This document shows, piece by piece, positions 8,516 to 16,988 of a stretch of 33,320 bases of DNA; the stretch's first letter is position 1; each line of letters opens with the position of its first letter. The translations under genes and the position numbers were made by a program. The stretch comes from Pseudooceanicola sp. (GTDB lineage Bacteria; Pseudomonadota; Alphaproteobacteria; Rhodobacterales; Rhodobacteraceae). The stretch spans positions 1-33,320 of the forward strand of contig PAPR01000044.1 of the NCBI GenBank assembly GCA_002709085.1, read 5' to 3'. The notes under the pieces are model-generated. The model had not been told where the DNA came from. It searched no databases and worked only from the letters and a program-made list of their open reading frames with translations.

Positions 8516-8584
8516 AGGCACGCCAGGCGCCGCTAAATTTGGCGCGGCGCGGTTTTCTCAAAGAGACCTCATCGGGGACCGATC

Positions 8585-8773
8585 ATGAAATCATTTTTCC
8601 AAACGTATTTACGGGGTGAGGACGGGGCCACAACTGTGGACTGGGTGGTGCTGACCGCCGGGGTTGCGGCAATGGTGGTATTCCTTCTGACCATGACGCG
8701 GAACGATACCATGGGCCTGGCCGGTACGGTCACCGATTATATGTCGAGCCAGAAAATCGAGGATCCGCTTTAG
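8585..8773 (+). CDS. Flp-type pilin (second copy)
   Basis: A 62-residue paralogue of the upstream pilin. It has the same leader length (cleavage after Gly14) and the same Asp19-Trp20 pair, followed by VVLTAGVAAMVVFLL as the hydrophobic helix. The C-terminal third diverges from the first copy (DYMSSQKIEDPL), so the two are not recent duplicates. No strong ribosome-binding site is visible: GGGGAC about 7 bases before the ATG is the best candidate, which suggests weaker translation than the first copy. It could be a minor pilin or a conditionally used subunit. Confidence 0.88.
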   Translation: MKSFFQTYLRGEDGATTVDWVVLTAGVAAMVVFLLTMTRNDTMGLAGTVTDYMSSQKIEDPL

Positions 8774-8941
8774 GTCTCGCGTCTCCAGGCACATCACCGC
8801 ATCAGGCCATCGAAGCACCGCACTCCATCCCATCTTTCGCCATATTCCCCACCCATTATCAAACCCAGACCACCGGGAACTCCGGGTAGATAATAGTCAG
8901 CAGTGGCCCCGCCCCTGCCGTGGAAAAAAAGGACAAGAGCA

Positions 8942-9802
8942 ATGCGAGCAGTATTTGGAATCGTTCTCGCCGTCGGACTCGGCCTCGCCGGTTTCGCGGT
9001 CGTCATGGTCAAGGACTTCCTGGCGCAGCAAGCGCAGATGGCAGCCGCCGCCGCCACCACACCAGTGACAGTTCCGACCAAAATGGTCTATGTCGCAAAG
9101 CGCCAGATGAAATTCGGTGAAGAGCTGACCAAAGCGGATGTGCGCCGCGTCGAATGGCCCGAAGCGGCGATGCCCGAGGGCATTTACTTTGAAGAAGCCG
9201 CACTGTTTCCCGAAAATGATCCTCGTCCGCGTTATATCCTGCGCATGGTGGACCCGAACGAGGCGATCATGGAAGTCAAGATCACCAAGCCTGGCGAAGA
9301 CGCCGGACTGACGTCACGTCTGGAAAAAGGCATGCGCGCCTTTGCGGTCAAGGTCGATGTGGCAACCGGCGTCTCGGGCTTCCTGCGTCCGGGCGACAAG
9401 GTCGACGTATATTGGACCGGTCGTGTCGGCGGCATGTCCCGCGGGTCTTCCGGCGAAGTTACCAAGTTGATCGAAACGGGTATTCAGCTCATCGCGGTCG
9501 ATCAAATGTCGAACGGCGACAATGCAGAAGCGATGATCGCCCGTACCGTCACCGTCGCGGTCAATCCGCAGCAGGTCGCCTCACTGGCGCAGGCGCAATC
9601 CACGGGTCGTTTGTCCCTGTCGCTGGTCGGAAATATGGACGACACGATTGCCGAGGCCATCGAAGTCGATCAGCGCTCCCTACTCGGATTGGCCGAAGCG
9701 CCGGAAATTCAGGAGGTCCGCGAGGCCCCCAAGCAGGAGGTTTGCACCATCCGCACCCGCCGCGGCGCCGAAGTTGTGGAAACGCCGATCGCCTGTAAAT
9801 AA
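8942..9802 (+). CDS. cpaB: Flp pilus assembly protein CpaB/RcpC
   Basis: A periplasmic, inner-membrane-anchored Tad component thought to stabilise the secretin or modify the pilus. The 286-residue product starts with one transmembrane helix (VFGIVLAVGLGLAGFAVVMV). A SAF-like domain follows (about residues 45-105, with MVYVAKRQMKFGEELT), then the CpaB C-terminal region containing FLRPGDKVDVYWTG. The frame is open 39 bases further upstream, but MRAVFG at 8942 puts the helix at the N-terminus and has an AGGACAAGAG purine stretch ahead. It opens the assembly-gene part of the locus, followed 169 bp later by the secretin. Confidence 0.92.
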   Translation: MRAVFGIVLAVGLGLAGFAVVMVKDFLAQQAQMAAAAATTPVTVPTKMVYVAKRQMKFGEELTKADVRRVEWPEAAMPEGIYFEEAALFPENDPRPRYILRMVDPNEAIMEVKITKPGEDAGLTSRLEKGMRAFAVKVDVATGVSGFLRPGDKVDVYWTGRVGGMSRGSSGEVTKLIETGIQLIAVDQMSNGDNAEAMIARTVTVAVNPQQVASLAQAQSTGRLSLSLVGNMDDTIAEAIEVDQRSLLGLAEAPEIQEVREAPKQEVCTIRTRRGAEVVETPIACK

Positions 9803-9971
9803 ACTAGTTATACCAAAATTCGGTCAAGCCGCGGGCGCTGCCTGCGGCTTTGCTGCATCAGGAACGGCTCTAAAAGCTTTGATTCTTGCATGAAATCTCA
9901 AATTGACGCAGTATGCTTTCAAACACGGGCGAAAAGACCCGATCCGAGGCGTGATCCGAGAGGCAGGTCAC

Positions 9972-11396
9972 ATGACACATCGCAGTACACTTGGGGCTGC
10001 CCTTCTGGGGTTGTCCTTAACACTTGGCACCTTCGTTTCCCCCGCTCAGGCTGAGCGATTGACGATCGTAAATCGAAATTCCGAAAGCTCGCTGAAGGTC
10101 GCCATAAATAGGGCGGTCGTCGTCGAAAGCGACATTGCATTCGCAGAGCTTTCAATCGCCAACCCCCAGATCGCGGATATCTCCTCGCTCTCGGACAGGT
10201 CGATCTACGTTCTGGGCAAGCAGCCGGGCATCACCACGCTGACGCTGCTCGACGCCGAGGGGCGGCTGATCACAAACGTCGACGTCGTTGTGACGGCCGA
10301 TATCTCGGAGTTCAAGCAAAGGCTTCGCCAGATTCTGCCCGACGAAAAGATCGAAGTGCGCACCGCCAACGACGGCATCGTGTTGTCGGGCGTCGCATCT
10401 TCATCGCAGAAATTGCAGCGCGCGCTTGATCTCGCCGAACGTTACGCGCCCGAGCGGGTGTCGAACCTGATGTCGGTGGGCGGGGTTCAGCAGGTCATGC
10501 TGAAGGTCCGTTTCGCGGAAATGCAGCGCTCTGTTTCGAAGTCACTGTCGGCCTCGTTGGCTGCCAATGGCACCGTGCTCAACGGCAACCCCATGTCGAC
10601 GGGCACGGGCCAATATTCCAATTCCGGCAATCAGGCCAACGGCCTCGCCCGCAACATACCTGCCACCAACTCCAACGCTGGCGCGACGGTTCTGGGCTTC
10701 AACGCCGGGGCCGTGCAGGTCAGCGTCTTGCTAGAAGCGCTTGAAACAAAAGGCGTCGTTCGGACCTTGGCCGAGCCTAATCTGACGGCCCTCTCGGGCC
10801 AGGAGGCAAAGTTCCTCGCCGGTGGTGAATATCCGGTGCCGGTCGCCCAGGACAACGGCGCCATCACGGTCGAATTCAAACCGTTCGGGGTGGAGCTGAA
10901 CTTTATCCCCCGCGTGGTCGATGACGATATCATCAACCTCGAACTCAAAGCCGCGGTCTCCGCCATCGACTCCTCCAATGGTTTTCAGGCGAACGCGAAT
11001 TTCAGGATCGACGCCTTCAGCCGACGTGAAACCTCGACGACTGTGGAAATGCGGGACGGTGACAGTTTTGCCATTGCGGGCCTGTTGCAGGATGAATTCC
11101 GCGACAACAATAGCCAGGTGCCATGGTTGGGCGACATCCCGATCCTCGGCGCCCTCTTCCGCAGTGCGGACTACCAGCGCGATCAATCGGAACTGGTGAT
11201 CATCATCACCGCGCACCTCGTCTCACCGACGCGGGGCGAGGCACTGGCCTTGCCAACGGATCGCATCAAGCCGCCCTCAGAAAAAGAACTGTTCCTCTTT
11301 GGCAAAACCGCGAAAGAGGGCAGCAAACTCAAGGGCGCAGCCCGTGAGGTCGCGAAACAGGACTTCACCGGGTCCTATGGCTACGTGATGGAGTGA
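9972..11396 (+). CDS. cpaC: Tad secretin CpaC/RcpA
   Basis: Outer-membrane secretin through which the Flp pilus leaves the cell. It has 474 residues. A signal peptide ends at AQA/ERL (after residue 27). An N-terminal pilus-type domain (with SIANPQIADISSLSDRSIYVLGKQPG) is followed by a BON-like domain. The C-terminal secretin domain carries VGGVQQVMLKVRFAE, the EFKPFGVELNFIPRV strand and the closing VPWLGDIPILGALFRS-QRDQSELVIIITAHLV block. A TTG 69 bases upstream is in frame, but ATG 9972 fits the signal peptide and has a GAGAGG box about 8 bases ahead. The next gene begins six bases after the stop. Confidence 0.95.
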   Translation: MTHRSTLGAALLGLSLTLGTFVSPAQAERLTIVNRNSESSLKVAINRAVVVESDIAFAELSIANPQIADISSLSDRSIYVLGKQPGITTLTLLDAEGRLITNVDVVVTADISEFKQRLRQILPDEKIEVRTANDGIVLSGVASSSQKLQRALDLAERYAPERVSNLMSVGGVQQVMLKVRFAEMQRSVSKSLSASLAANGTVLNGNPMSTGTGQYSNSGNQANGLARNIPATNSNAGATVLGFNAGAVQVSVLLEALETKGVVRTLAEPNLTALSGQEAKFLAGGEYPVPVAQDNGAITVEFKPFGVELNFIPRVVDDDIINLELKAAVSAIDSSNGFQANANFRIDAFSRRETSTTVEMRDGDSFAIAGLLQDEFRDNNSQVPWLGDIPILGALFRSADYQRDQSELVIIITAHLVSPTRGEALALPTDRIKPPSEKELFLFGKTAKEGSKLKGAAREVAKQDFTGSYGYVME

Positions 11397-11401
11397 TCGG
11401 C

Positions 11402-12064
11402 ATGGTACGTTTTAGCAAACTGATCCTCGTTGCCGCAGCCGGCATCACCGCCCTCGCAAGTTGTACGCAAGACAGCAGCCGCGCCTTTTACGGCGAGGCT
11501 GGCGCAACCGGAGACAACGGTTTCGGCAATGCGACGATGAACAACACTCTGGTGATGTCAGGACAGCAAAGCTACGTGCTGGACTTGGCCAACCGGTTCG
11601 CGCAAGAGGTCGACAGCACTGTCACCTTTGCCTTCAATTCCGCCGTGCTCGACGCGTCGGCCCGACAGGTTCTGTCGCGTCAGGCGAACTGGATTCGGCA
11701 ATTCCCGGAGGTTCGGTTCCGCGTCTACGGCCACACCGACCTGGTGGGATCAAGCGCCTATAATCAAAGGCTTGGCCTGCGTCGCGCCCGCGCGGTGGTC
11801 CATTTTCTCGTGGCTCACGGGATCAGCCGGGGCCGGTTGGAAGCGGTTGTATCCAAGGGCGAAACTCAGCCTCTGATCGTGACCCAGGGCCGCGAGCGTC
11901 GCAACCGGCGAACAGTCACCGAAGTCACCGGTTTCGTTGCAAGTAATCCCCTGATCCTGGATGGGAAATACGCCCAGATCATATATCGCGACTATATCGA
12001 AAGCGCCACCCCGGCGACCGGGCTCACCGGCGTCGACTTCTCCTCAAGCGGGAGCGGTGGTTAA
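11402..12064 (+). CDS. OmpA-family lipoprotein of the Tad locus
   Basis: A 220-residue outer-membrane lipoprotein with lipobox LASC (Cys21) and a C-terminal OmpA-like peptidoglycan-binding domain. Signature segments are VTFAFNSAVLD, VYGHTDLVGSSAYNQRLGLRRARAV and the RRNRRTVTEV end. It sits exactly between the secretin and CpaE, where Caulobacter-type loci carry cpaD, so it may replace CpaD as a secretin anchor or pilotin; that is inferred from position. A GTG at 11393 is in frame, but ATG 11402 has GGAG (11390-11393) 8 bases upstream, within the end of cpaC. A perfect palindrome overlaps its stop codon. Confidence 0.9.
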   Translation: MVRFSKLILVAAAGITALASCTQDSSRAFYGEAGATGDNGFGNATMNNTLVMSGQQSYVLDLANRFAQEVDSTVTFAFNSAVLDASARQVLSRQANWIRQFPEVRFRVYGHTDLVGSSAYNQRLGLRRARAVVHFLVAHGISRGRLEAVVSKGETQPLIVTQGRERRNRRTVTEVTGFVASNPLILDGKYAQIIYRDYIESATPATGLTGVDFSSSGSGG

Positions 12065-12073
12065 CCACCGCTC
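12052..12073. repeat. 22-bp perfect palindrome over the ompA-like stop codon
   Basis: Nine-base arms GAGCGGTGG and CCACCGCTC flank TTAA, and the TAA stop of the preceding gene lies inside. No T tract follows, so it is not a classical terminator. It could protect the mRNA 3' end, attenuate transcription into cpaE, or bind a dimeric protein. Confidence 0.7.
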
Positions 12074-12170
12074 TCAATTACGGGCGGCTCTATTTCGCGT
12101 CGTCGTACAATAATAACGATTTGGCCCTACTAGTGCCCAGATTCGCCGTCAATTTGATCAGAGAATATAA

Positions 12171-12235
12171 CGCCCGGTAGTGGGCAGACGTTACAGCCCC
12201 GGACAACCGGGCACAGGCACAAATAAAGCCGGGCG
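12171..12235 (+). other. Possible structured leader before cpaE
   Basis: Within the 195-base gap before cpaE, CGCCCGG (12171-12177) is exactly complementary to CCGGGCG (12229-12235). A small internal hairpin (CCCGG-ACAA-CCGGG) lies at 12198-12211. TTTT follows the outer arm, 25 bases before the ATG. It may be an attenuator or a 5' UTR fold; no known riboswitch class is recognised. Confidence 0.3.
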
Positions 12236-12259
12236 TTTTCGAGTTGGGAACAAGAGGCA

Positions 12260-13507
12260 ATGACTACGACAGCTACAGCGCATTCCGAAGAAGATAACAT
12301 CGTCGCCTGCACCATTCGCAGGGAACCCGATGGATTTGAGCTGCTGATCGAAGACATGGAAACCGCCCTCGGCGACAGTTGGGGCGACCTGGGATTCGCT
12401 GAGGCGTTGATGTTTTTCAACCAACCCGACGCGCGATCTCTGGAATTCATTGCGGTTGCGATGGATGAGCAGGACGAAGACAACATTGTCATGCTGGGCG
12501 AAGTTATCAGCCAGGCACGCGACCATGGGATCAAGGTCATCCTGATCGCTGAAGACGTCAGCCCATCTGCCCTGCATCAGTTGCTGCGCAAGGGGGCCGA
12601 TGAGTTTGTCCCCTACCCCCTACCCGAAGGCGAACTTGCCGCTGCGATCGAACGTGTGAAGACGCCTGAGCCAGTGGTCGATGACACCGCCCCGGTGCGC
12701 AAGGCAAAACGCGGCACGAAGGAAGGCGCATTGATCGTCTGTCATGGTCTTGCCGGGGGCACCGGCTCCACGACCTTTGCCGTCAATTTCGCCTGGGAGC
12801 TCGCCAACAGCGCCAAAAAAGACCAGCCCCCCCCGACCGTTTGCGTGCTGGATCTGGACCTGCAATTTGGCGCGGTCGGAACCTATCTGGATCTGCCCCG
12901 GCGCGAGGCGATCTATGAATTGCTGTCCGACACCGAGGCGATGGATGACGACGTCTTCAAGCAAGCGCTGTTGGACTACGAGGGCAAGCTGCAGGTTCTG
13001 ACCTCACCGTCCGAAATGTTGCCGCTGGACCTGATCAACTCCGAAGACGTGATGCGGTTGATTGAGATGGCCAGTTCGCACTTTGACTTTGTCGTCGTGG
13101 ACATGCCGTCGACGCTGGTGCAGTGGTCCGAAACGATCCTGACCGCCGCGCATGTCTATTTTGCGCTGATCGAGCTCGACATGCGCTCGGCTCAGAATAC
13201 GCAGCGTCTGAAACGCGCGCTTCAGGCCGAAGACCTGCCGGTTGAAAAGCTGCGCTACGTGTTGAACCGGGCGCCGAAATCGCTCGACCTTAACGGGAAA
13301 TCCCGCGTGAAGCGCTTGGCGGAAAGTCTTGATATTACGATAGAAGTCATGTTGCCAGATGGTGGACGGACCGTGGTGCAAAGCTGCGATCACGGTCAAC
13401 CCCTGGGCCTTTCGGCGGCCAAGAATCCGCTTCGCAAGGAAATCCAGAAGCTGGCGAAATCGGTCTACGAATTGGGCGAACAATCCGCCGAGGCGACAGC
13501 CGCATAG
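12260..13507 (+). CDS. cpaE: Tad pilus localisation ATPase-like protein CpaE/TadZ
   Basis: A 415-residue MinD/ParA-superfamily protein that places the Tad machinery at its site in the cell. The N-terminal third resembles a degenerate receiver domain (MDEQDEDNIVMLGEVISQARDHGIKVILIAEDV). The C-terminal part is the nucleotide-binding domain with CVLDLDLQFGAVGTYLDL and FDFVVVDMPSTL. The deviant Walker A is GGTGSTT (166-172), with Ser170 where canonical ParA/MinD proteins have the signature lysine; loss of this lysine is known in some TadZ proteins. An AGAGG stretch is about 4 bases from the ATG. cpaF follows 18 bases after the stop. Confidence 0.92.
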   Translation: MTTTATAHSEEDNIVACTIRREPDGFELLIEDMETALGDSWGDLGFAEALMFFNQPDARSLEFIAVAMDEQDEDNIVMLGEVISQARDHGIKVILIAEDVSPSALHQLLRKGADEFVPYPLPEGELAAAIERVKTPEPVVDDTAPVRKAKRGTKEGALIVCHGLAGGTGSTTFAVNFAWELANSAKKDQPPPTVCVLDLDLQFGAVGTYLDLPRREAIYELLSDTEAMDDDVFKQALLDYEGKLQVLTSPSEMLPLDLINSEDVMRLIEMASSHFDFVVVDMPSTLVQWSETILTAAHVYFALIELDMRSAQNTQRLKRALQAEDLPVEKLRYVLNRAPKSLDLNGKSRVKRLAESLDITIEVMLPDGGRTVVQSCDHGQPLGLSAAKNPLRKEIQKLAKSVYELGEQSAEATAA

Positions 13508-13525
13508 GGCGACAGGGGCTACATC

Positions 13526-15001
13526 ATGTTTTCACGGTATAAAAAAGACACTGGCGCAACCCCGGCACCGCGGCCAAAACCCGCGGCAGCGCCCCGTCCC
13601 GCCAACGCGGCACAGGCGCGTGAGGCGGCCGCCGCGCCCAAACCCGCCGCGGCACCTGCGGCGAGCATGCGCAAACCGATGCCGAAATCCGCCGCCGTTC
13701 CTCTGGCTGCGGACAAGAACCGCAAGCGCAAGGAGCGATTGGGCGAGATTAAGCTGGAGTTGCATCGCGCCCTTCTCGATAACCTGAACCTCGCTGCGCT
13801 CGACAACGCGTCGGAACAGGAATTACGTTCCGAAATCAACTCTATCGCAACCGAAGTTCTACAGGAAAAGGGCATCGTGCTGAACCGCGAGGAACGCACG
13901 ACCCTCAACCAGGAACTGTATGATGAGGTCAAGGGCCTCGGCCCATTGGAGAGCCTGCTGAAGGACGACAGTGTTTCCGACATTCTGGTCAACGGCCCGC
14001 AACAGATTTTTGTCGAGCGGGACGGCAAGCTGACCCTCTCGGACGTTACCTTCAAGGATGAAAAGCACCTGCTGCGGATCATCGACAAGATCGTCTCGGC
14101 CGTGGGTCGCCGTGTCGACGAAATGAACCCCTATGTCGACGCCCGTCTGGGCGACGGATCGCGTTTTAACGCGATGGTTCCGCCAATTGCTGTGGACGGA
14201 TCACTGGTCTCTATCCGGAAGTTCAAAAAGGACAAGCTGGGGATCGACGACCTGGTGAAATTCGGCGCATTTACCGAAGAGATGGCCGCATTTTTGCAAG
14301 CCGCCGTCGCCACGCGCCTGAACATCATCGTCTCGGGCGGGACCGGTTCGGGTAAGACGACGACGCTGAACGCGCTGTCTTCCTTCATCGACGACAGCGA
14401 ACGCATCCTTACCATCGAAGACACCGCCGAACTGCAGTTGCAACAGACCCACGTCGGCCGCATGGAAAGCCGCCCGCCCAACGTTGAGGGCAAGGGTGCC
14501 GTGTCGCCCCGCGACTGTCTCAAGAACGCGCTGCGGATGCGCCCCGACCGCATCATCGTCGGCGAGACGCGCGGCGAGGAGGTCATCGACATGTTGCAGG
14601 CGATGAACACCGGCCACGACGGGTCGATGACGACGATTCACGCGAACTCCGCCCGCGATGGCGTGTCGCGTCTGGAGAACATGATCGCGATGTCCGGGAT
14701 CGAGATGCCGCTCAAGGCGATGCGCTCCCAAATCGCTTCGGCCGTGCATCTGATCGTCCAGGCCAGCCGCCTGCAAGACGGCACGCGGCGCATGACCTCC
14801 ATCACCGAGGTGACGGGGATGGAAGGCGACGTGATCTCCATGCAGGAACTCTTCCGCTTTCAGCGCACCGGGTTGACGCCGGAGAACAAGATCGTCGGCC
14901 ATTTCACCGCGACCGGCGTGCGCAGCCACTTCTCGGAACGGTTCAAGATGTGGGGTTATGACTTGCCCGCGCACATCTTCGACCCCGTGCGAATGGAATA
15001 A
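13526..15001 (+). CDS. cpaF: Tad pilus assembly/retraction ATPase CpaF/TadA
   Basis: Hexameric secretion ATPase of the type II/IV family that powers Flp pilus extension and retraction. It has 491 residues. The first 60 are Ala/Pro/Lys-rich and probably disordered, followed by the N-terminal helical domain and the core. Walker A is GGTGSGKTTTL (Lys277). The Asp-box region is RILTIEDTAELQL. The Walker B/His-box region runs RMRPDRIIVGETRGEE and then GSMTTIHANSARD. Cytoplasmic, acting with the TadB and TadC membrane platform encoded immediately downstream (4-base gap to tadB). Confidence 0.97.
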   Translation: MFSRYKKDTGATPAPRPKPAAAPRPANAAQAREAAAAPKPAAAPAASMRKPMPKSAAVPLAADKNRKRKERLGEIKLELHRALLDNLNLAALDNASEQELRSEINSIATEVLQEKGIVLNREERTTLNQELYDEVKGLGPLESLLKDDSVSDILVNGPQQIFVERDGKLTLSDVTFKDEKHLLRIIDKIVSAVGRRVDEMNPYVDARLGDGSRFNAMVPPIAVDGSLVSIRKFKKDKLGIDDLVKFGAFTEEMAAFLQAAVATRLNIIVSGGTGSGKTTTLNALSSFIDDSERILTIEDTAELQLQQTHVGRMESRPPNVEGKGAVSPRDCLKNALRMRPDRIIVGETRGEEVIDMLQAMNTGHDGSMTTIHANSARDGVSRLENMIAMSGIEMPLKAMRSQIASAVHLIVQASRLQDGTRRMTSITEVTGMEGDVISMQELFRFQRTGLTPENKIVGHFTATGVRSHFSERFKMWGYDLPAHIFDPVRME

Positions 15002-15005
15002 TCCA

Positions 15006-15974
15006 ATGTCGATCAGCCCGGAACCTATCATCTACATCGTGATCTTCCTCGGCGTCCTTGCGCTGGTCGAAGGTATCTACCTGCTGTTCTTCGGCAAATC
15101 CATCCGACTGAACCGGCGCGTCAATCGGCGGCTGGAAATGCTGGACAAGACCGCCAATCGCGAAGAAGTGCTGGAGAAGCTGCGCAAGGAAATGCAGCAG
15201 CACATGACCGCGCAACGTCTGCCGCTGTACTCCTTGCTGTCGGACAAAGCGCAGAAAGCAGCGATTGCCTTTTCGCCCCGCCAGTTGATCATGTTGATGG
15301 TCGGGTTGAGCGTCGTGGCCTTCCTCGCCCTGACGGTCATGACCGAAACCTCCCTCCCCCTGCGGGCCGTGATGTCGGTCACGACTGGCATCGGCGCCAT
15401 TTATTTCTGGGTCGCCAAAAAGGCCAAGAAGCGTCTCAGCATGATCGAGGAGCAACTGCCGGACGCCGTCGAGCTTATGGTGCGCTCGCTGCGTGTGGGG
15501 CATCCGTTCTCATCGGCCATCCAGATCGTCGCACGTGAGGTGGCCGATCCCCTCGGGTCGGAATTCGGGATCATCGCGGATGAAAACGCCTATGGGCGTG
15601 ACATGGGCGATGCGCTGAAGGACCTTGCAGAACGCATCGGCCTGCAGGATTTACGTTTTCTTGCTGTTGCCGTGACGATCCAGCAGACCTCGGGGGGTAA
15701 CCTCGCCGAAATCCTCGCCGGTTTGGCGCAGGTGATCCGCGCCCGGTTCCGCCTGTTCCGCAGGGTCAAGGCGATCACCGCAGAGGCGCAGTGGTCCGGC
15801 ATGTTCCTGTCGGGTTTTCCGGTTGCGGCCCTGATCGTCATCAATGTCATGGACCCGAATTACTATGACGAGGTCATGGACCACCCCTTCTTTATCCCGG
15901 CCTGCTTTGCCGTTGCGGCCTTTCTCGGGATCAACCTGTTCGTGATGCGCAAGCTCGTGGATATCAAAGTCTGA
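15006..15974 (+). CDS. tadB: Tad inner-membrane platform protein TadB
   Basis: A 322-residue T2SSF-domain membrane protein that forms the pilus assembly platform with TadC. It begins with a transmembrane helix (IIYIVIFLGVLALVEGIYLLFF). A cytoplasmic region, a helix pair around residues 95-140 and the T2SSF segment (EEQLPDAVELMVRSLRVGHPF) follow. Two C-terminal helices finish the protein. The ATG at 15006 lies four bases past the cpaF stop, so translation is probably coupled; the GGAATAA overlapping the cpaF end is the best ribosome-binding site. Confidence 0.95.
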   Translation: MSISPEPIIYIVIFLGVLALVEGIYLLFFGKSIRLNRRVNRRLEMLDKTANREEVLEKLRKEMQQHMTAQRLPLYSLLSDKAQKAAIAFSPRQLIMLMVGLSVVAFLALTVMTETSLPLRAVMSVTTGIGAIYFWVAKKAKKRLSMIEEQLPDAVELMVRSLRVGHPFSSAIQIVAREVADPLGSEFGIIADENAYGRDMGDALKDLAERIGLQDLRFLAVAVTIQQTSGGNLAEILAGLAQVIRARFRLFRRVKAITAEAQWSGMFLSGFPVAALIVINVMDPNYYDEVMDHPFFIPACFAVAAFLGINLFVMRKLVDIKV

Positions 15975-15992
15975 TCGACGAAGGAAAAGATC

Positions 15993-16988
15993 ATGGAGGC
16001 ACTGAATTCTGTCCTGGTCGAGATACTGGGCCCCATGGGGCCGCTCTTGGTCGTGGGTGGCCTTGGGATCCTGCTGATCCTCGGCACCCTGCCCTTCATG
16101 ATGAAGAAGGACGTCGATCCGCTGGAAAAACTCAAGCGGTCGAACGCGGAAAGAACCGTCGCTCCCGTGCACAAGGACCGCCTGCGGACCGCCAAAAGCA
16201 ACAAGAAGCTCGAGCGGTATTCCACTTTTCTTGAGCCGCAGAACGAAAAAGAAATGTCGGCCATGCGCATCAAGATGTTGCAGGCCGGCTATCGCTCCAA
16301 GGACGCGGTGCGGTATTTCCACTTTGCGCAATTCGCTTTGGGTATCTTTGGCCTGCTGGCGGGCGTGGTCTATTTCCTCGCCGTGAAAGCCGCGGAACAG
16401 CCCGATACACAAACCACCCTGATCTACATCCTCGGTCCCGGCGGCGTTGGCTACATGATCCCGAAGTACTGGATCAACAAGCGACAGGCCGAGCGCAAGG
16501 AAGAGATCACCAACGGGTTTCCCGACGCGCTGGACATGCTGCTGGTCTGCGTCGAGGCCGGGCAATCCATGGATCAGGCCATCTTGCGGGTGGCGCACGA
16601 AATTCGCATCTCCTTCCCCTCGCTCGCCGATGAATTCGAGATGGTGAGCCACGAGATCAAGGCCGGTAAGGACAAGGCCTCGGTGCTGAATGACATGGGT
16701 GAGCGCTGCGGCGTGTCCGACATCTCCAGCTTTGTTACCGTGCTGGTGCAATCCGCCAGTTTCGGCACCTCCGTGGCGGATGCTCTTCGCGTCTATGCCT
16801 CAGAGATGCGCGACAAGCGCGTTATGCGCGCCGAAGAAAAGGCGAACAAATTGCCGACCAAGATGACGCTGGCGACCATGATGCTGACTGTCCCTCCCCT
16901 GCTGATCATCCTGATCGGACCGTCGCTGATGGGTATCACCAAGATGGGTGAGGTGTCGGCCCAAACGATGGCGGAGCCTGAGAATTGA
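15993..16988 (+). CDS. tadC: Tad inner-membrane platform protein TadC
   Basis: A 331-residue paralogue of TadB with a T2SSF domain. An N-terminal helix (PLLVVGGLGILLILGTLPFMM) and a cytoplasmic basic stretch come first. Two helices around residues 105-160 and the F-domain segment GFPDALDMLLVCVEAGQSMDQAI follow. C-terminal helices begin at MTLATMMLTVPPLLIILIG. An AAGGA box lies about 8 bases before the ATG. Its TGA stop overlaps the TTG start of the following TPR lipoprotein, indicating translational coupling. Confidence 0.95.
   Translation: MEALNSVLVEILGPMGPLLVVGGLGILLILGTLPFMMKKDVDPLEKLKRSNAERTVAPVHKDRLRTAKSNKKLERYSTFLEPQNEKEMSAMRIKMLQAGYRSKDAVRYFHFAQFALGIFGLLAGVVYFLAVKAAEQPDTQTTLIYILGPGGVGYMIPKYWINKRQAERKEEITNGFPDALDMLLVCVEAGQSMDQAILRVAHEIRISFPSLADEFEMVSHEIKAGKDKASVLNDMGERCGVSDISSFVTVLVQSASFGTSVADALRVYASEMRDKRVMRAEEKANKLPTKMTLATMMLTVPPLLIILIGPSLMGITKMGEVSAQTMAEPEN

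Noticed and set aside
9826..9850. Inverted repeat AAGCCGC/GCGGCTT between cpaB and cpaC as a terminator.
   Set aside because: Only a short T run follows, and cpaC needs read-through or its own promoter; the evidence is too weak to list as a terminator.
15651..16751. A 366-codon open frame on the minus strand across tadB and tadC.
   Set aside because: Its composition (His, Asp, Gln-rich) is typical of the antisense of hydrophobic genes; TadB and TadC on the + strand are unmistakable.
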